A stretch of 64,000 nt of DNA from Halomonas alkalicola (GTDB lineage Bacteria > Pseudomonadota > Gammaproteobacteria > Pseudomonadales > Halomonadaceae): positions 3,348,001-3,412,000 of the forward strand of contig NZ_CP131913.1 of NCBI RefSeq assembly GCF_030704205.1, written 5' to 3'. The notes under the pieces were generated by a model, which saw only the letters and a program-made list of their open reading frames with translations, had not been told where the DNA came from and made no database searches. This document shows, in pieces, positions 32,886-43,051 of the stretch (the first letter of the stretch is position 1; each line of letters begins with the position of its first letter). The translations under genes were made by a program, and so were the position numbers.

Positions 32886-33965
32886 TCAGCGGGTCATGCT
32901 GCCGCCGCTGAACAGCGGATTGAGGCTGAAGCCCAGGCTGAGACGGTGATTGCGGTGGTCGTAGTCAATCATGCTCTCGCCGTAGCCGTAGTAGTACTGC
33001 ACGTGGCCGCGCACGTTGCCGTTGAACAGCGGCCAGGAGTAGTCGACCTGGGTGCCCATGTTGCCGGCGCTGGGATTGCCCCGCCACAGCAGGCTGAGCT
33101 CGTTGTCGCCCAGGCGGCGAGCCAGGGTGACGTCGCCGTAGCCCATGTAGCGGTCGATATCGGGGTTGTCGTCCTCGCTCTTGGACTCCGGGATGCGCCA
33201 GTGGGGGGCCAGGCTGAAGGCCCAGTCGCCGCGCTGGAAGATGCTCTCCACATAGACCCGGTTCCAGCTGCGCGACAGCGGGTCGGAGCGGCCGTTGGAG
33301 AGATGGTTCAGCGCCAGGCGGTTGCGCACGTTGGTCCAGCCGAGCCCCCGCCAGGCGTTGTCGAAGGTCATGAAGACCTCGGGCTCGTAGTTGGTCTCCC
33401 GGAAGGGCGAGGAGGAGTCGGTGTTGTAGGCCTGCCACCAGCTGCGCTGGGTGTAGGCGAAGTAGAGGTCGCCGGTGTCGCCGAACACTCCCTCGAGCAG
33501 ATTGACCTTGGCGCTGAACTGGAACTTGACCTCGGCATCTCGAGGGCCGTTATCCGGAGTGATCTCGCGAAAGGCGTCGCGATTGGGGTTGGTGGTATAG
33601 CTGACCGGAAACAGATAGTTGCGCCGGTAGGTGGTGATGGCAAAGGGGTTGCGGCTGGACTCGAGCTCGAGCTGACGGCGCTCGGTGGCCTCCAGGGCGG
33701 CCTGCAGGTCCGGGGCGATGGGCTCCACCTCCTCGTCGGCGGGCAGCTCGGCAAGCGTGCTCTGTAGCGATTCGAGCTCCTCGTTGAGCGCCTGGATGCG
33801 TGCCTCCAGGGCGACGCGCTCCGCGGCGCCTTCCCCGGCCTCGCTCCGTTGGCCAGCCCCGAGGTGCTGCCCGGTCTGGGGCGTGTCCGCCTGCAGGGCG
33901 CCTCCGTTAAGCAGCAGGGCCAGGGCGGCGCCGGCGAGAGCAGCGGGGCGGGTGAGGGGCGTCAT
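32886..33965 (-). CDS. pldA: outer-membrane phospholipase A PldA
   Basis: Calcium-dependent outer-membrane phospholipase that removes phospholipids from the outer leaflet. 359 residues: a signal peptide (to about residue 26), an N-terminal coiled-coil extension (about 35-100, longer than in E. coli PldA), then the 12-strand barrel. The catalytic motif NHLSNGRSDPLSRSWNR carries the His-x-Ser pair of the family, and YTQRSWWQAYNTDSSSPFRETNYEPE is the family hallmark upstream. The protein ends in alternating barrel-like residues. ATG at 33965 has a weak ribosome site. It is divergent from mscK. mlaA, another lipid-asymmetry gene, lies in the same window. Confidence 0.93.
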   Translation of the reverse strand: MTPLTRPAALAGAALALLLNGGALQADTPQTGQHLGAGQRSEAGEGAAERVALEARIQALNEELESLQSTLAELPADEEVEPIAPDLQAALEATERRQLELESSRNPFAITTYRRNYLFPVSYTTNPNRDAFREITPDNGPRDAEVKFQFSAKVNLLEGVFGDTGDLYFAYTQRSWWQAYNTDSSSPFRETNYEPEVFMTFDNAWRGLGWTNVRNRLALNHLSNGRSDPLSRSWNRVYVESIFQRGDWAFSLAPHWRIPESKSEDDNPDIDRYMGYGDVTLARRLGDNELSLLWRGNPSAGNMGTQVDYSWPLFNGNVRGHVQYYYGYGESMIDYDHRNHRLSLGFSLNPLFSGGSMTR

Positions 33966-34117
33966 GGCGAGATCCGGGGTGGGGGATTCAGACCGCCGTT
34001 CTACCATGCCGGCCGGCCAAGTCAACATCCATCGCTGTTGTCGGAGGATGATTGCCTTGGCGCCGCCGGGGGTCGAGAATCGACCCTTGAGCATTCTCCA
34101 GGACAACGAGGTGGCCG

Positions 34118-37100
34118 GTGAAGAGAGAGGCGGGTTCCACGGGGCGGGTGGCGGCCGCGGCGAGAGGGCATGGCTGGTGCTGGCTGCCCCTGGTGCTGCT
34201 CCTGCTGGTGCTGCTGCCGGCCCATGCCGAGGAGAACCTCCCCGAGCGCGAGGCCATCGAGGCTCGCCTGGAGTCCCTGGCCCCGGCGGAGGGAGAGAGC
34301 CTGGGGGCGGCCCAGCAGCGTGAGGTAGAGGCCCTGGAGGCGACGCTGGTGGCGCTGGAGTCCCTGGCGGAGGTGGAGGGGCGCCTGGAGGCGCTGGAAA
34401 CGCGGGTCGAGCAGGCGCCCGCCGAGCTGATGCGCCTGGAGAGGGAGCTGGTGGCCGAGGAGGAGGCGGCGTTGTCGCTGTCGGCCACCGACCTCGACGG
34501 CCTGGAGGTGGACGAGCTAGAGCAGCGCCAGCAGGAGGCGGTCCTGGAGCTGCAGCGCCTCCAGGACCGCCTCGCCGAGGTCAACGCCCAGCTGCTGGCC
34601 GCCCAGACCCTGCCCGAGCGCGCCCAGCAGGCGATCTCCGAGGCGATGCAGGCGGTGGAGCGCGCCCGGCGCAGTCAGGATGAGCTCGAGGCCCGGGGCC
34701 TGCCCGGCGATGATGCGCGCCGCCTGCAGAGCCAGGTGGAGCGGCGCCTGGCCGAAGTGACCCTGCTTTTCCATCAGCGCGAGCTGAGCACCAACACTCG
34801 GCTGCGCGAGCTCGACCAGCAGCGCCGCGACCTGCTCAACCAGCAGCAGGTGCGCCAGGAGGCGGAGCTCTCGCTGCTGCAGAACGTCATCGACCGCAAA
34901 CGGCGCCTGGCCTCGGAGCAGGCCATCGCCGACGCCGCCCGGGACGACCCCCTGCTGGAGGCGGGGCATCCGGTGCTGGAGCGCGCCCAGCAGGTCAACC
35001 GCGACCTCAGCCTGGAGCTGCTGCGCGCCAACGACCGCAACAACGCCCTGGTGCGCGAGAGCCTGGCGGTGCGTAGCCAACTCGACCATGTTCGCCAGCT
35101 GCAGCGCAGCCTCAACGAGCAGATCGAGGCGATCCGCGGCTCCATGCTGCTGTCGCGCATCCTGCGCGAGCAGCGCCGCTCGCTGCCCCAGGTGGCCCCA
35201 CGCCGGGATCTTCAGGACGAGATCGCCGATTTGCGCCTGCGCCAGTTCGACCTGGTGCGCCAGCGCGACGCCCTGCGCCAGAGCGAGCGGCTGGCCAACC
35301 AGCGTCTGGAGGAGGCCGGTGTGGAGGTCAGCGATGCCCTGGTGGAGTCGTTGCAGCGGCTCTACCAGTCCCGCCGCGAACTGGTCGATCGCCTGGAGCA
35401 GACCTATGGCAGCCTGCTCAGCACTGCCGTGGAGCTGCAGCTCAACCAGCAGCAGCTACTGGAGACCTCCCGGGAGCTGCGTGGGACCATCGACGAACAG
35501 CTCTTCTGGGTGGCCAATACTCGACCGCTGGATCTCGGCTGGGCACGCCAGCTGCCGGCCAACCTGGTGCTGGAGTGGCAGGAGGGGGAGTGGCGGCAGG
35601 TTCTCCCCGGGCAGTGGCGCCTGCCCTCCACGGCAGCGCTGGCGGGGCTGCCCCTGCTGCTGCTCGCCGCCGGCCTGGTGTGGGGGCGGCGGCGCATCAA
35701 GGCGCGCCTGGCGGTGATTCATGAGCAGATCGGTCGCCTGCGCAGCGATACCCAGCTGCATACCCCAAGGGCGGTGCTGCTCAATGCGCTGCTCGCCTCG
35801 CCTGGGCCGCTGAGCCTGGCGGCCCTCGGCGCCGCCCTGCTGGCCGAAAGCGACGGCATCGCCCATGGCCTGGGGCTGGCGGCCCTGCAGCTCGCCCTGG
35901 CCTGGGGGGTGATCGCCTGGGGGCGGCGCCTGCTGGTGCGCGACGGCGTGGCCACCAAGCACTTCTACTGGCCGGCGGAGTACGTGGCCCGCCTGCGCTG
36001 GCTGCTGGGCTGGCTGGGCCTGGCCCTGGTGCCGGTGGTGTTGATCGCCACCCTGGCCCGGGACGCCGAGCTGGGGCTGACCCACCGGCCGGTGGCGCTG
36101 GGGCTGCTGGTGGCCGGCCTGCTGGGCATGAGCGTGGTGCTGGCGAGGCTGATCCTGGCTCACACCCCCTTCTTCGGGGTCAAGCTCTTCCGGCTGGTAC
36201 TGGGGCTGGCCATGGCGGCGGTGCCGCTGGTGCTGCTGGGGCTCATCGCGGCGGGCTATGAATACACCGCCCTGAGCCTGGTCGGGCGCTTCGCCATCAC
36301 CCTCTATCTGCTGGGGCTGTGGATCCTGGTGGAGGCAGCGGTGGTGCGAGGCCTGGCGGTGGCGGCCAGGCGGCTGGCCTTCCGGCGCGCCCTGGCGCGG
36401 CGTCGAGCCGAGGTCAAGGAGGGCGCCGAGGGGGGCGTCGAGGTGGTCGAGGAGCCGCCCCTGGACATGGAGCAGATCAACCAGCAGTCGCTGCGGCTCT
36501 CCAAGCTGATCCTGCTGGTGGGCTTCGTGCTGCTGCTCTACGTGGTGTGGGCCGACCTGCTCACCGTGCTGGGCTATCTGGAACAGGTGGCCATCTGGGA
36601 GGCCGAGGGAGAAGTCGGCAGCGAGCTGGTCGGCAGTCGGCAGTACCCTCAGCGTGGCGGACAGCATCACCGCGCTCTTCATCTTCGGCTTCACCCTGAT
36701 GATGGCGCGCAACCTGCCGGGGCTCTTGGAGGTGATGGTGCTGTCGCGCCTGGAGCTCAAGCAGGGCAGCGCCTATGCCATCACCTCGCTGCTCTCCTAC
36801 GCCATCGTGGGCACCGGTCTGGTGATGGCCCTGGCCACCCTGGGGGTGGCCTGGAGCCAGCTGCAGTGGCTGGTGGCGGCGCTGGGCGTGGGGCTGGGCT
36901 TCGGTCTCCAGGCGATCTTCGCCAACTTCGTCTCGGGCCTGATCATCCTCTTCGAGCGACCGGTGCGCATCGGCGACACCATCACCCTGGGGGCCCTGAC
37001 CGGCACGGTGAGCAAGATCCGCATCCGCGCCACCACGGTCACCGACTTCGACCGCAAGGAGATCATCATCCCCAACCAGACCTTCATCACCGACCAGCTG

Positions 37101-37550
37101 ATCAACTGGTCGCTCTCCGATACGGTCACCCGGGTGGTGCTCACCTTCGGAGTCGCCTACGGCTCCGACCACCGGCTGGTGCATCGCCTGCTGCGCCAGG
37201 CCGCCGACGAGAATCCCCGGGTGCTAACCGACCCGGAGCCCCAGGTCTTCTTCATGGACTACGGCGAGAGCACCCTCAACTTCGAGCTGAGGGTCTTCGT
37301 CAACGCCCTGGGCGACCGGCTCTACGCCACCGACGAGCTCAACTGCCGGGTCGGGGAGCTGTTCGCCGAGCACGGGGTCGATATCGCCTTCAACCAGTTG
37401 GAGATCTGGTTGAAGCGCCCGGGCGAGGCGCGCAAGGTGGTGGAAGGCGGGGGGCGGGTCAGCCAGCATCCGCCGCCGGGCAGCCACGGTGACCCGGGGG
37501 ACTTCGACCTGGACGGCGGCGACGCGGGCGATCCCGGCGACGGTCGCTGA
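34118..37550 (+). pseudogene. mscK: mechanosensitive channel MscK, interrupted by a 7-bp tandem duplication
   Basis: GTG at 34118 starts a signal peptide (LPLVLLLLVLLPAHA), a long periplasmic coiled-coil region and about eight membrane helices. The frame then breaks. At 36631-36644 CGGCAGT occurs twice in tandem; removing one copy joins ELVGS directly to TLSVADSITALFIFGF and gives a 1141-residue protein (E. coli MscK has 1120). The second frame (36654-37550) carries the whole MscS core: WLVAALGVGLGFGLQAIFANF, LFERPVRIGDTITLG, IPNQTFITDQLINWSLSD and FGVAYGSD, which match MscK more than MscM. As read, the product stops in an unrelated frame at 37492 and lacks the pore. Sequence error, a null allele or a reversible repeat are all possible. 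Confidence 0.88.
36631..36644 (+). repeat. 7-bp tandem duplication in mscK
   Basis: CGGCAGT-CGGCAGT. A third related copy, GTCGGCA, lies 15 nt upstream (36614-36620). The duplication shifts the mscK frame by +1. Confidence 0.9.
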
Positions 37551-37557
37551 GGCCTGT

Positions 37558-38334
37558 TCAGGCCGGCGACCTCTCGCGCACGGCGTGGAGCAGGAACTCG
37601 CGGTTGCCGTCGCCGCCGAGCAGCGGGCTCGCCTGCCAGTGGCGAATGGCGAGTTCCAGCTCGGCGCAGCAGGCGCGGATCTTCGCTTCCACCTCTGCGT
37701 AGCGGGCGGGGTCGCTGACCAGCCCGCGGGCGTTGACGCCGCCCGGGCCCACCTCGAACTGCGGCTTGACCAGGCTCGTAAGCTCACCGCCCGGCGGCAG
37801 CAGGGCCGCGATCTCGGGCAGGATCAGGGTCTGGGAGATGAAGGAGACGTCCATTACCGCAAGGTCCGGCCCCTCGGCGCCCTGGGCGACCAGGGCGTCC
37901 CGCAGGCGGGCATCGGCCGCCATGGCCCGGGCGTTGAGCCCCTCCAGGCAGGTCACCCGCGGATCGTCGCGCAGGCTGGGGTCGAGCTGGTCGTGGCCCA
38001 CCTCCACGCCGATCACGTGGCGGGCCCCGTAGGCCAGGGCGCAGTCGGTGAAGCCGCCGGTGGACTGTCCCACGTCGAGCACCAGCTTCCCGGTGAGCTC
38101 AAGGCCCAGCGCCTCGATCAACCCCTCGAGTTTCAGCCCCGCCCGGGAGACATAGCGCTCCTCGGGGTCTTCTTCCACGCGCAGCGCTACACCCTCGGGC
38201 AGCTTCTCGCCGGGCCGCTTGAGCACGCGCCCCCCATCGGCCAGGGAGACCCGCCCGTGACGGATCAGCCGCTGGGCGCGGGTACGCGAACGGGCCAGGC
38301 CCTGGGTGACGAGAAGCTGGTCGAGGCGCTGCAT
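37558..38334 (-). CDS. tlyA: TlyA-family rRNA 2'-O-methyltransferase
   Basis: 258 residues. An N-terminal S4 RNA-binding domain (MQRLDQLLVTQGLARSRTRAQRLIRHGRVSLADG) is followed by an FtsJ-like methyltransferase domain with the SAM motif LVLDVGQSTGGFTDCAL and VMDVSFISQTLILPEIAALL. TlyA enzymes methylate ribose 2'-O of 16S and 23S rRNA. ATG at 38334 has CGGAGCC upstream. The frame runs open to 39174 across the divergent gene but only the part from 38334 is family-like. It converges on mscK with a 7-nt gap. Confidence 0.92.
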   Translation of the reverse strand: MQRLDQLLVTQGLARSRTRAQRLIRHGRVSLADGGRVLKRPGEKLPEGVALRVEEDPEERYVSRAGLKLEGLIEALGLELTGKLVLDVGQSTGGFTDCALAYGARHVIGVEVGHDQLDPSLRDDPRVTCLEGLNARAMAADARLRDALVAQGAEGPDLAVMDVSFISQTLILPEIAALLPPGGELTSLVKPQFEVGPGGVNARGLVSDPARYAEVEAKIRACCAELELAIRHWQASPLLGGDGNREFLLHAVRERSPA

Positions 38335-38458
38335 GGTGGCTCCGGGCGGGGAAGGGCGCCCCATTATAGCCGCCGTCGCGCTGGCGACGCAGCGCTGGCG
38401 TCCGGGCTCCGCCGTGAGATACTGACGTTTCATTAGCCGGATAACAGAAGGAGCGACG

Positions 38459-39487
38459 GTGGAGAGGAGTGCCGGAGTGGGGCTGGTGCGCTCGCTGGCC
38501 ATCGGGGCGCTGGGCGGGGCGCTCTTCCATCTGCTGGGGCTGCCGCTGGCCTGGATGCTGGGTCCCCTGGTGGCCAACCTGGTGGCCTCGGCCCGGGGCC
38601 TGGACGTGCGGGTGCCCGAGGGGCTGCGCGAGGCGCTGCTGGGGGTTCTGGGCCTGGTGCTGGGCAGCCAGGTCACCCCGGAGCTGGCCGCTCGGGTGGT
38701 TGACTGGCCGCTCTCCATGGCGCTGCTGCTGGCCGGAGTGGCGGCCTCCACCGCCGTGGCGGCGGCCTGGTATCGGCGCTGCGGCTTCGATTCGGTGAGC
38801 GCCTGGTTCGCCTCGGCGCCGGGGGCCATGACGGCGATGATCCTGATGGGGGAGAAGTGCGGCGGCGACCCCCAGCGCATCGCCATCGCCCAGTCGCTGC
38901 GGATCCTGCTGGTGGTGCTGTGGCTGCCGCCGCTGTTCTGGCTATGGGAGGGGGCGCCCAGCCCCGCGGCCGAGGCGGCTGCCCCGGTTGCCCATCTGTG
39001 GATGCTGCTGGCGCTGCCGCTGCTGGTGCCCCTGGGGCGCCGGCTGCGGCTGCCGACGCCGTCGCTGCTGGCGCCGCTGCTGTTCGCCGCGCTGCTCTCC
39101 GGCTTCGATATCGCCAGCCTGGAACTCTCCGAGTGGGGCATGAACCTGATGCTGTGGGGGCTTGGCTCCGCCATCGGCTCGCGCTTCCGGGGGCTCTCCC
39201 GGGCCCGCTTCGGGCGCTACCTGGCAGAGGCCGCGGTGGCGACCCTGCTGGCCCTGGTGGTCCTCGCGCTCTTCGCCGAGCTGATCCACCGCCTGGTGGG
39301 GGTGCCGCGAGACGTGGCGCTGCTGGCGCTGGCGCCGGGGGGCATCGGCGAGATGGCGATCCTCGCCGTGGCCCTTGAGATCGACCCGGTGTTCGTCGCC
39401 TTCCACCATCTGCTGCGCATGATCGCGCTGATGCTGGTCGCGCCCTTCTGGGCGCGCTGGCTTCAGCGGAGAGTGGCCGATGGCTGA
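38459..39487 (+). CDS. AbrB-type membrane protein (PF05145)
   Basis: 342 residues with about ten predicted membrane helices in two repeats. The repeats show the family pattern GGALFHLLGLPLAWMLGPLVANLVA and, near the C terminus, LLALAPGGIGEMAILAVALEIDPVFVAFHHLLRM. The family is often annotated as putative ammonia monooxygenase or AbrB-type regulator, names that do not describe its fold; it is probably a transporter. GTG at 38459 follows AAGGAG. It is divergent from tlyA and upstream of the antiporter gene by 85 nt. Confidence 0.85.
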   Translation: MERSAGVGLVRSLAIGALGGALFHLLGLPLAWMLGPLVANLVASARGLDVRVPEGLREALLGVLGLVLGSQVTPELAARVVDWPLSMALLLAGVAASTAVAAAWYRRCGFDSVSAWFASAPGAMTAMILMGEKCGGDPQRIAIAQSLRILLVVLWLPPLFWLWEGAPSPAAEAAAPVAHLWMLLALPLLVPLGRRLRLPTPSLLAPLLFAALLSGFDIASLELSEWGMNLMLWGLGSAIGSRFRGLSRARFGRYLAEAAVATLLALVVLALFAELIHRLVGVPRDVALLALAPGGIGEMAILAVALEIDPVFVAFHHLLRMIALMLVAPFWARWLQRRVADG

Positions 39488-39572
39488 TATCCTGTCGGCC
39501 AGGGATGCTTATCCCGATGTGACATGACCCGCCCGTCGGGGCTGGAAAGGAAACAGAGAAGGGAAATCGAGG

Positions 39573-41567
39573 ATGCTGGAGCAGGCACTGGTACAGATGC
39601 TGTTGTTGTTGGGTGCCACGGTGGCCGTGGTGCTGGTCTTCCAGCGCTTCAGGATTCCCCCGAGCCTGGGCTACCTGCTGGTGGGGGTGCTGCTGGGCTC
39701 CCATACCGCCGGGCCGGTGGTGGCCGACGAGAATATCCGGGTGATCGCCGAGTTCGGCATCGTCTTTTTGCTCTTCACCATCGGGCTCAGCTTCTCGATG
39801 CCCCAGATCTATGCGCTGCGCCACACCATTCTCGGCCTGGGCACCGCCCAGGTGGCCCTGACCACGGCGGTGGTGGGCGGCCTGGCCTGGTGGCTCGGCC
39901 TTCCCGGGCCGGCCGCCTTCGTGGTGGGGGCGGTGTTTGCCCAGTCCTCCACCACCATCATCACCAAGCAGCTGATGGAGCAGGGCGAGAGCCAGACTCG
40001 CCACGGGCGGCTCGGCACCACCATGTCGGTGTTCCAGGACATCACCGCGGTGCCCTTCGTGGTGGTGATTCCAGTGCTGGGCGTGGTGGCGGCCCAGGAG
40101 GTGGCCGGGGCGCTGGGGCTGGCGCTGGCCAAGGCGCTGCTCGCCTTCGTGATCGTGCTGATCTCCGGGCGCCTGCTGCTGCGCCCGCTCTTTCAGCTGG
40201 TGGCGGAGCGGCGCTCCGCGGAGCTCTTCACCCTGACGGTGCTCTTCGTCTCCCTGGTGGCGGCCTGGACCACCAAGACCCTGGGGCTCTCCATGGCCTT
40301 CGGGGCCTTCCTGGCCGGCATGGTGCTGGCCGACACCGAATTCCGCCACCAGGTGGAGTCGACCATTCGCCCCTTCCGGGACGTGCTGCTGGGGCTCTTC
40401 TTCGTCAGCATCGGCATGCTGGTGGAGCCGGCGCTGCTGCCCGAGATCTGGTGGGAGGCGCTGCTCGGCGCCGTGGCGCTGCTGGGTATCAAGCTGCTCC
40501 TGGTCACCCTGATTGTGCGCCTCTCCGGCGTGGATCTGCAGACGGCGTTTCGTACCGGCCTGCTGCTGGCGGTGGGTGGCGAGTTCGGCTTCGCCCTGCT
40601 GGCCATCGGCCTGGAGGGCGGCGTGATCGGCAGCTATCCCGCCCAGGTGGTACTCACCTCGGTGCTCTTCTCGATGATCCTGGCGCCCTTCCTGATCCGC
40701 TTCAACCAGCCGCTGGCGGGCTGGCTGTTCGGGCGCGTGAGGCGGCGGCCGGACGAGTCGGTCCCGACGCCCCAGGGGCTGGAGGAGCAGGACCACGTGG
40801 TGATCTGCGGGTTCGGACGCACCGGCCAGACGGTGGCGCGCTTCCTGGAGAGCGAGGGGGTGAGCTATGTGGCCCTCGACATCGACCCCTTGATCGTGCG
40901 CGAGGCCCGCCTGGCGGGGCAGCCGGTCTACTTCGGCGACTCCTCGGATGCCGCCATGCTGGAGAACGTGGGGCTGGAGAGAGCCAGGCTGCTGATCATC
41001 AGCCACGACGACCGGCCGGCCGCGCTCAAGACCCTGCGCCATGCGGTTCAGCTGAAGCCCGGCATCCCCGCCGTGGTCCGCACCCGCGACGAGGGTTCCG
41101 TAGCCGAGCTGGTTGCCGCCGGGGCCAGCGAGGTGATCCCCGAGACCCTGGAGGCGAGCATGATTCTCACGTCCCACGCGCTGCAGGCGCTGGGGGTGCC
41201 GCTGCATCGAGTGACCCGGTACCTGCAGGAGCAGCGCGCCGGCCACTACCGGATGCTGCGCGAGCTGTTCCGGGGCAGCCTGGACAGCATTCAGGACCCG
41301 CGCCCGGCAGGGGAGCAGGAGCGGCTGCACTCGGTGGTGCTGAGCGAGGGGAGTCCGGCCATCGGCCAGCGTCTGGCGCAGCTGGACACGGAGAGCGACC
41401 AGGTGTCGGTGACGGCGCTGGTGCGCGACGAGCAGCGCCGGCGCTATCCGGAGGCGGATACCGAGGTGCAGGCCGGCGATGTCCTGGTGCTGCTCGGCAC
41501 CCGGGACAACCTCGAGAAGGTGGAGCGCCGGCTGACCGGCGGCGAGCCCCCCGAGGCCCGGGAGTAG
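39573..41567 (+). CDS. CPA2 monovalent cation:proton antiporter with RCK domains
   Basis: 664 residues, KefB/YbaL-like. Residues 1-385 have about 12-13 membrane helices with typical CPA2 patterns (IVFLLFTIGLSFS, QSSTTIITKQLMEQGES, SVFQDITAVPFVVV). Then comes a Rossmann RCK_N/TrkA-N domain (DHVVICGFGRTGQTVARFLE, about 405-520) and a C-terminal TrkA-C domain (about 575-660, VQAGDVLVLLGTRDNLEKV). It should exchange K+ or Na+ for protons under nucleotide control. It may form an operon with the upstream membrane gene. The ion is not known; in a halophile it fits salt and pH homeostasis. Confidence 0.9.
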   Translation: MLEQALVQMLLLLGATVAVVLVFQRFRIPPSLGYLLVGVLLGSHTAGPVVADENIRVIAEFGIVFLLFTIGLSFSMPQIYALRHTILGLGTAQVALTTAVVGGLAWWLGLPGPAAFVVGAVFAQSSTTIITKQLMEQGESQTRHGRLGTTMSVFQDITAVPFVVVIPVLGVVAAQEVAGALGLALAKALLAFVIVLISGRLLLRPLFQLVAERRSAELFTLTVLFVSLVAAWTTKTLGLSMAFGAFLAGMVLADTEFRHQVESTIRPFRDVLLGLFFVSIGMLVEPALLPEIWWEALLGAVALLGIKLLLVTLIVRLSGVDLQTAFRTGLLLAVGGEFGFALLAIGLEGGVIGSYPAQVVLTSVLFSMILAPFLIRFNQPLAGWLFGRVRRRPDESVPTPQGLEEQDHVVICGFGRTGQTVARFLESEGVSYVALDIDPLIVREARLAGQPVYFGDSSDAAMLENVGLERARLLIISHDDRPAALKTLRHAVQLKPGIPAVVRTRDEGSVAELVAAGASEVIPETLEASMILTSHALQALGVPLHRVTRYLQEQRAGHYRMLRELFRGSLDSIQDPRPAGEQERLHSVVLSEGSPAIGQRLAQLDTESDQVSVTALVRDEQRRRYPEADTEVQAGDVLVLLGTRDNLEKVERRLTGGEPPEARE

Positions 41568-41665
41568 CGGGCTCGGGGCGCTGTGGCTCAGGCGTTGTTC
41601 AAGGGGTGCTCCCGGCTTAGCGCCTTGCTAGGCGAGGTTCATCCCGGCCTGCCGGAGCGCGCCCC

Positions 41666-41694
41666 TTGCCGGCAGGCCCCGGCATTGTTATAGT
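41666..41694 (+). promoter_or_regulatory. sigma-70 promoter upstream of ffs
   Basis: TTGCCG (41666-41671), a 17-nt spacer and TATAGT (41689-41694), followed by a G/C-rich start region. It would give a leader of about 75 nt before the mature 4.5S RNA. Between 41568 and 41665 I see no gene. Confidence 0.65.
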
Positions 41695-41776
41695 GCGCTC
41701 GCACTCGGCAAGGCGTTGATTGCCAACGCTCCAGGCGCCGAGTCATCGACGTTGAAACAGCATGACGTCGCGCTGT

Positions 41777-41889
41777 GGTGGCCCCGTCGGTCCTCCCGCA
41801 ACGCTAAGCCGCAAACCCCGCCAGGCCCGGAAGGGAGCAACGGTAGTGGTGGTCGCGTGTGCCGGGATGTGGCTGTCGGGGCCGCCTCC
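41777..41889 (+). ncRNA. ffs: 4.5S signal recognition particle RNA
   Basis: About 113 nt folding as the bacterial small SRP RNA. The 5' GGTGGCCCC pairs with 3' GGGGCCGCC. The apical domain keeps CAGGCCCGGAAGGGAGCA, with the GGAA tetraloop and asymmetric loop bound by Ffh, and the flanking TCCTCCCGCAACGCTA and GTGTGCCGGGATGT match the E. coli 4.5S RNA. Ends are set by pairing and may be off by a few nucleotides. Confidence 0.93.
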
Positions 41890-42019
41890 ATTTCTGGCCT
41901 GTCCCGCCTGTTCTGCCTTCCTTCTGCAGTGCGCTTTCCGGATACTGTGGGCGTCCCACCCGGGCGCGGCATCGTCGCGCCTGGAAGGCGGCATTGACCC
42001 CTGTTTCCGGGAGGATCCC

Positions 42020-43051
42020 ATGCGACTCTATCACTCCGAGACCACCAAGGTGCGCCGGGCGCAGACCGAGCTCCACGACGGCGCCCTGGTGCCCCCCTTC
42101 GAATGCCCCGAGCGGGTCGATCTGGTGCTGGCGGGGCTCGAGGAGCGGGGCCTCGGCGAGGTGTGCGCGCCGAACGAACATGGCCTGGCGCCGGTGCTGG
42201 CGGTGCATGATCGCGACTATGTCGCCTTCCTGGAGCACTGCTGGACGGAGTGGCAGGCGGCGGGTCATGCGGGCGAGGCGATTCCCAACATCTGGCCGGC
42301 GCGCACCCTGCGTGGCGACCGGATCCCCGACAGCGTGGCCGGCCGGCTGGGCTACTACGCCCTGGCCTGCGAGACCTCGATCTGCGCCGGCACCTTCGAG
42401 GCCGCCATGGCCAGCAAGGACGTCGCGGTCTCGGCGGTGGATCATGTGCTGGAAACCGGCACGCCGGCCTTCGGGCTGTGCCGCCCGCCGGGCCACCACG
42501 CCGCCAGCGACCAGTTCGGCGGCTACTGCTTCTTCAACAACGCCGCCATCGCCGCCCAGCGGGCGCTGGATGCCGGCCGCCGGCGAGTGGCGGTGCTCGA
42601 TGTGGATTTCCACCACGGCAAGGGTACCCAGCAGATCTTCTACGCCCGGGACGATGTGCTGGTGGCCTCGATCCACGGCGACCCAGCGGTGACCTTTCCC
42701 TACTTCCTGGGCTACGCCGACGAGCGCGGGGAAGGGGCCGGGGAGGGCTGCAACCTCAACCTGCCCCTGCCGCCCGGCACGAGCATGACGCGCTGGGTGG
42801 CGGCGCTGGACGAGGCCCTGGCCTGGATCCGCGAGGGGGACTGCGAGCTCTTGGTGGTCTCGCTGGGGGTGGATACCTTCGCCGGCGACCCGATCAGCGC
42901 CTTCCGCCTGGAAAGCGACGACTTCCTCGAGGTCGGACGTCGGCTGGCCGGTCTCGGACTGCCGACGGTGTTCCTGCTGGAGGGCGGCTATGCGGTGGAG
43001 GAGATCGGCGTCAATGTCGCCAAGGTGCTGAGCGGATTCGAGCGCGGCTAG
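42020..43051 (+). CDS. acetylpolyamine amidohydrolase (histone deacetylase family)
   Basis: 343 residues of the zinc-dependent class II HDAC-like family, AphA-type. The active-site motifs are CRPPGHHAASDQFGGYCFFNN (paired His), VLDVDFHHGKGTQQIFY (zinc Asp and His) and SLGVDTFAGDP (second zinc Asp). HAEMO-type polyamine deacetylation is a family role: N-acetylputrescine or N-acetylcadaverine to the free amine. GGGAGG lies 5 nt before ATG at 42020; the frame is open further upstream only because it runs through ffs. The exact substrate is inferred. Confidence 0.87.
   Translation: MRLYHSETTKVRRAQTELHDGALVPPFECPERVDLVLAGLEERGLGEVCAPNEHGLAPVLAVHDRDYVAFLEHCWTEWQAAGHAGEAIPNIWPARTLRGDRIPDSVAGRLGYYALACETSICAGTFEAAMASKDVAVSAVDHVLETGTPAFGLCRPPGHHAASDQFGGYCFFNNAAIAAQRALDAGRRRVAVLDVDFHHGKGTQQIFYARDDVLVASIHGDPAVTFPYFLGYADERGEGAGEGCNLNLPLPPGTSMTRWVAALDEALAWIREGDCELLVVSLGVDTFAGDPISAFRLESDDFLEVGRRLAGLGLPTVFLLEGGYAVEEIGVNVAKVLSGFERG

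Noticed and set aside
41762..42019. Upstream coding extension of the acetylpolyamine amidohydrolase
   Set aside because: This stretch folds as 4.5S RNA, and a good ribosome site precedes the ATG at 42020.
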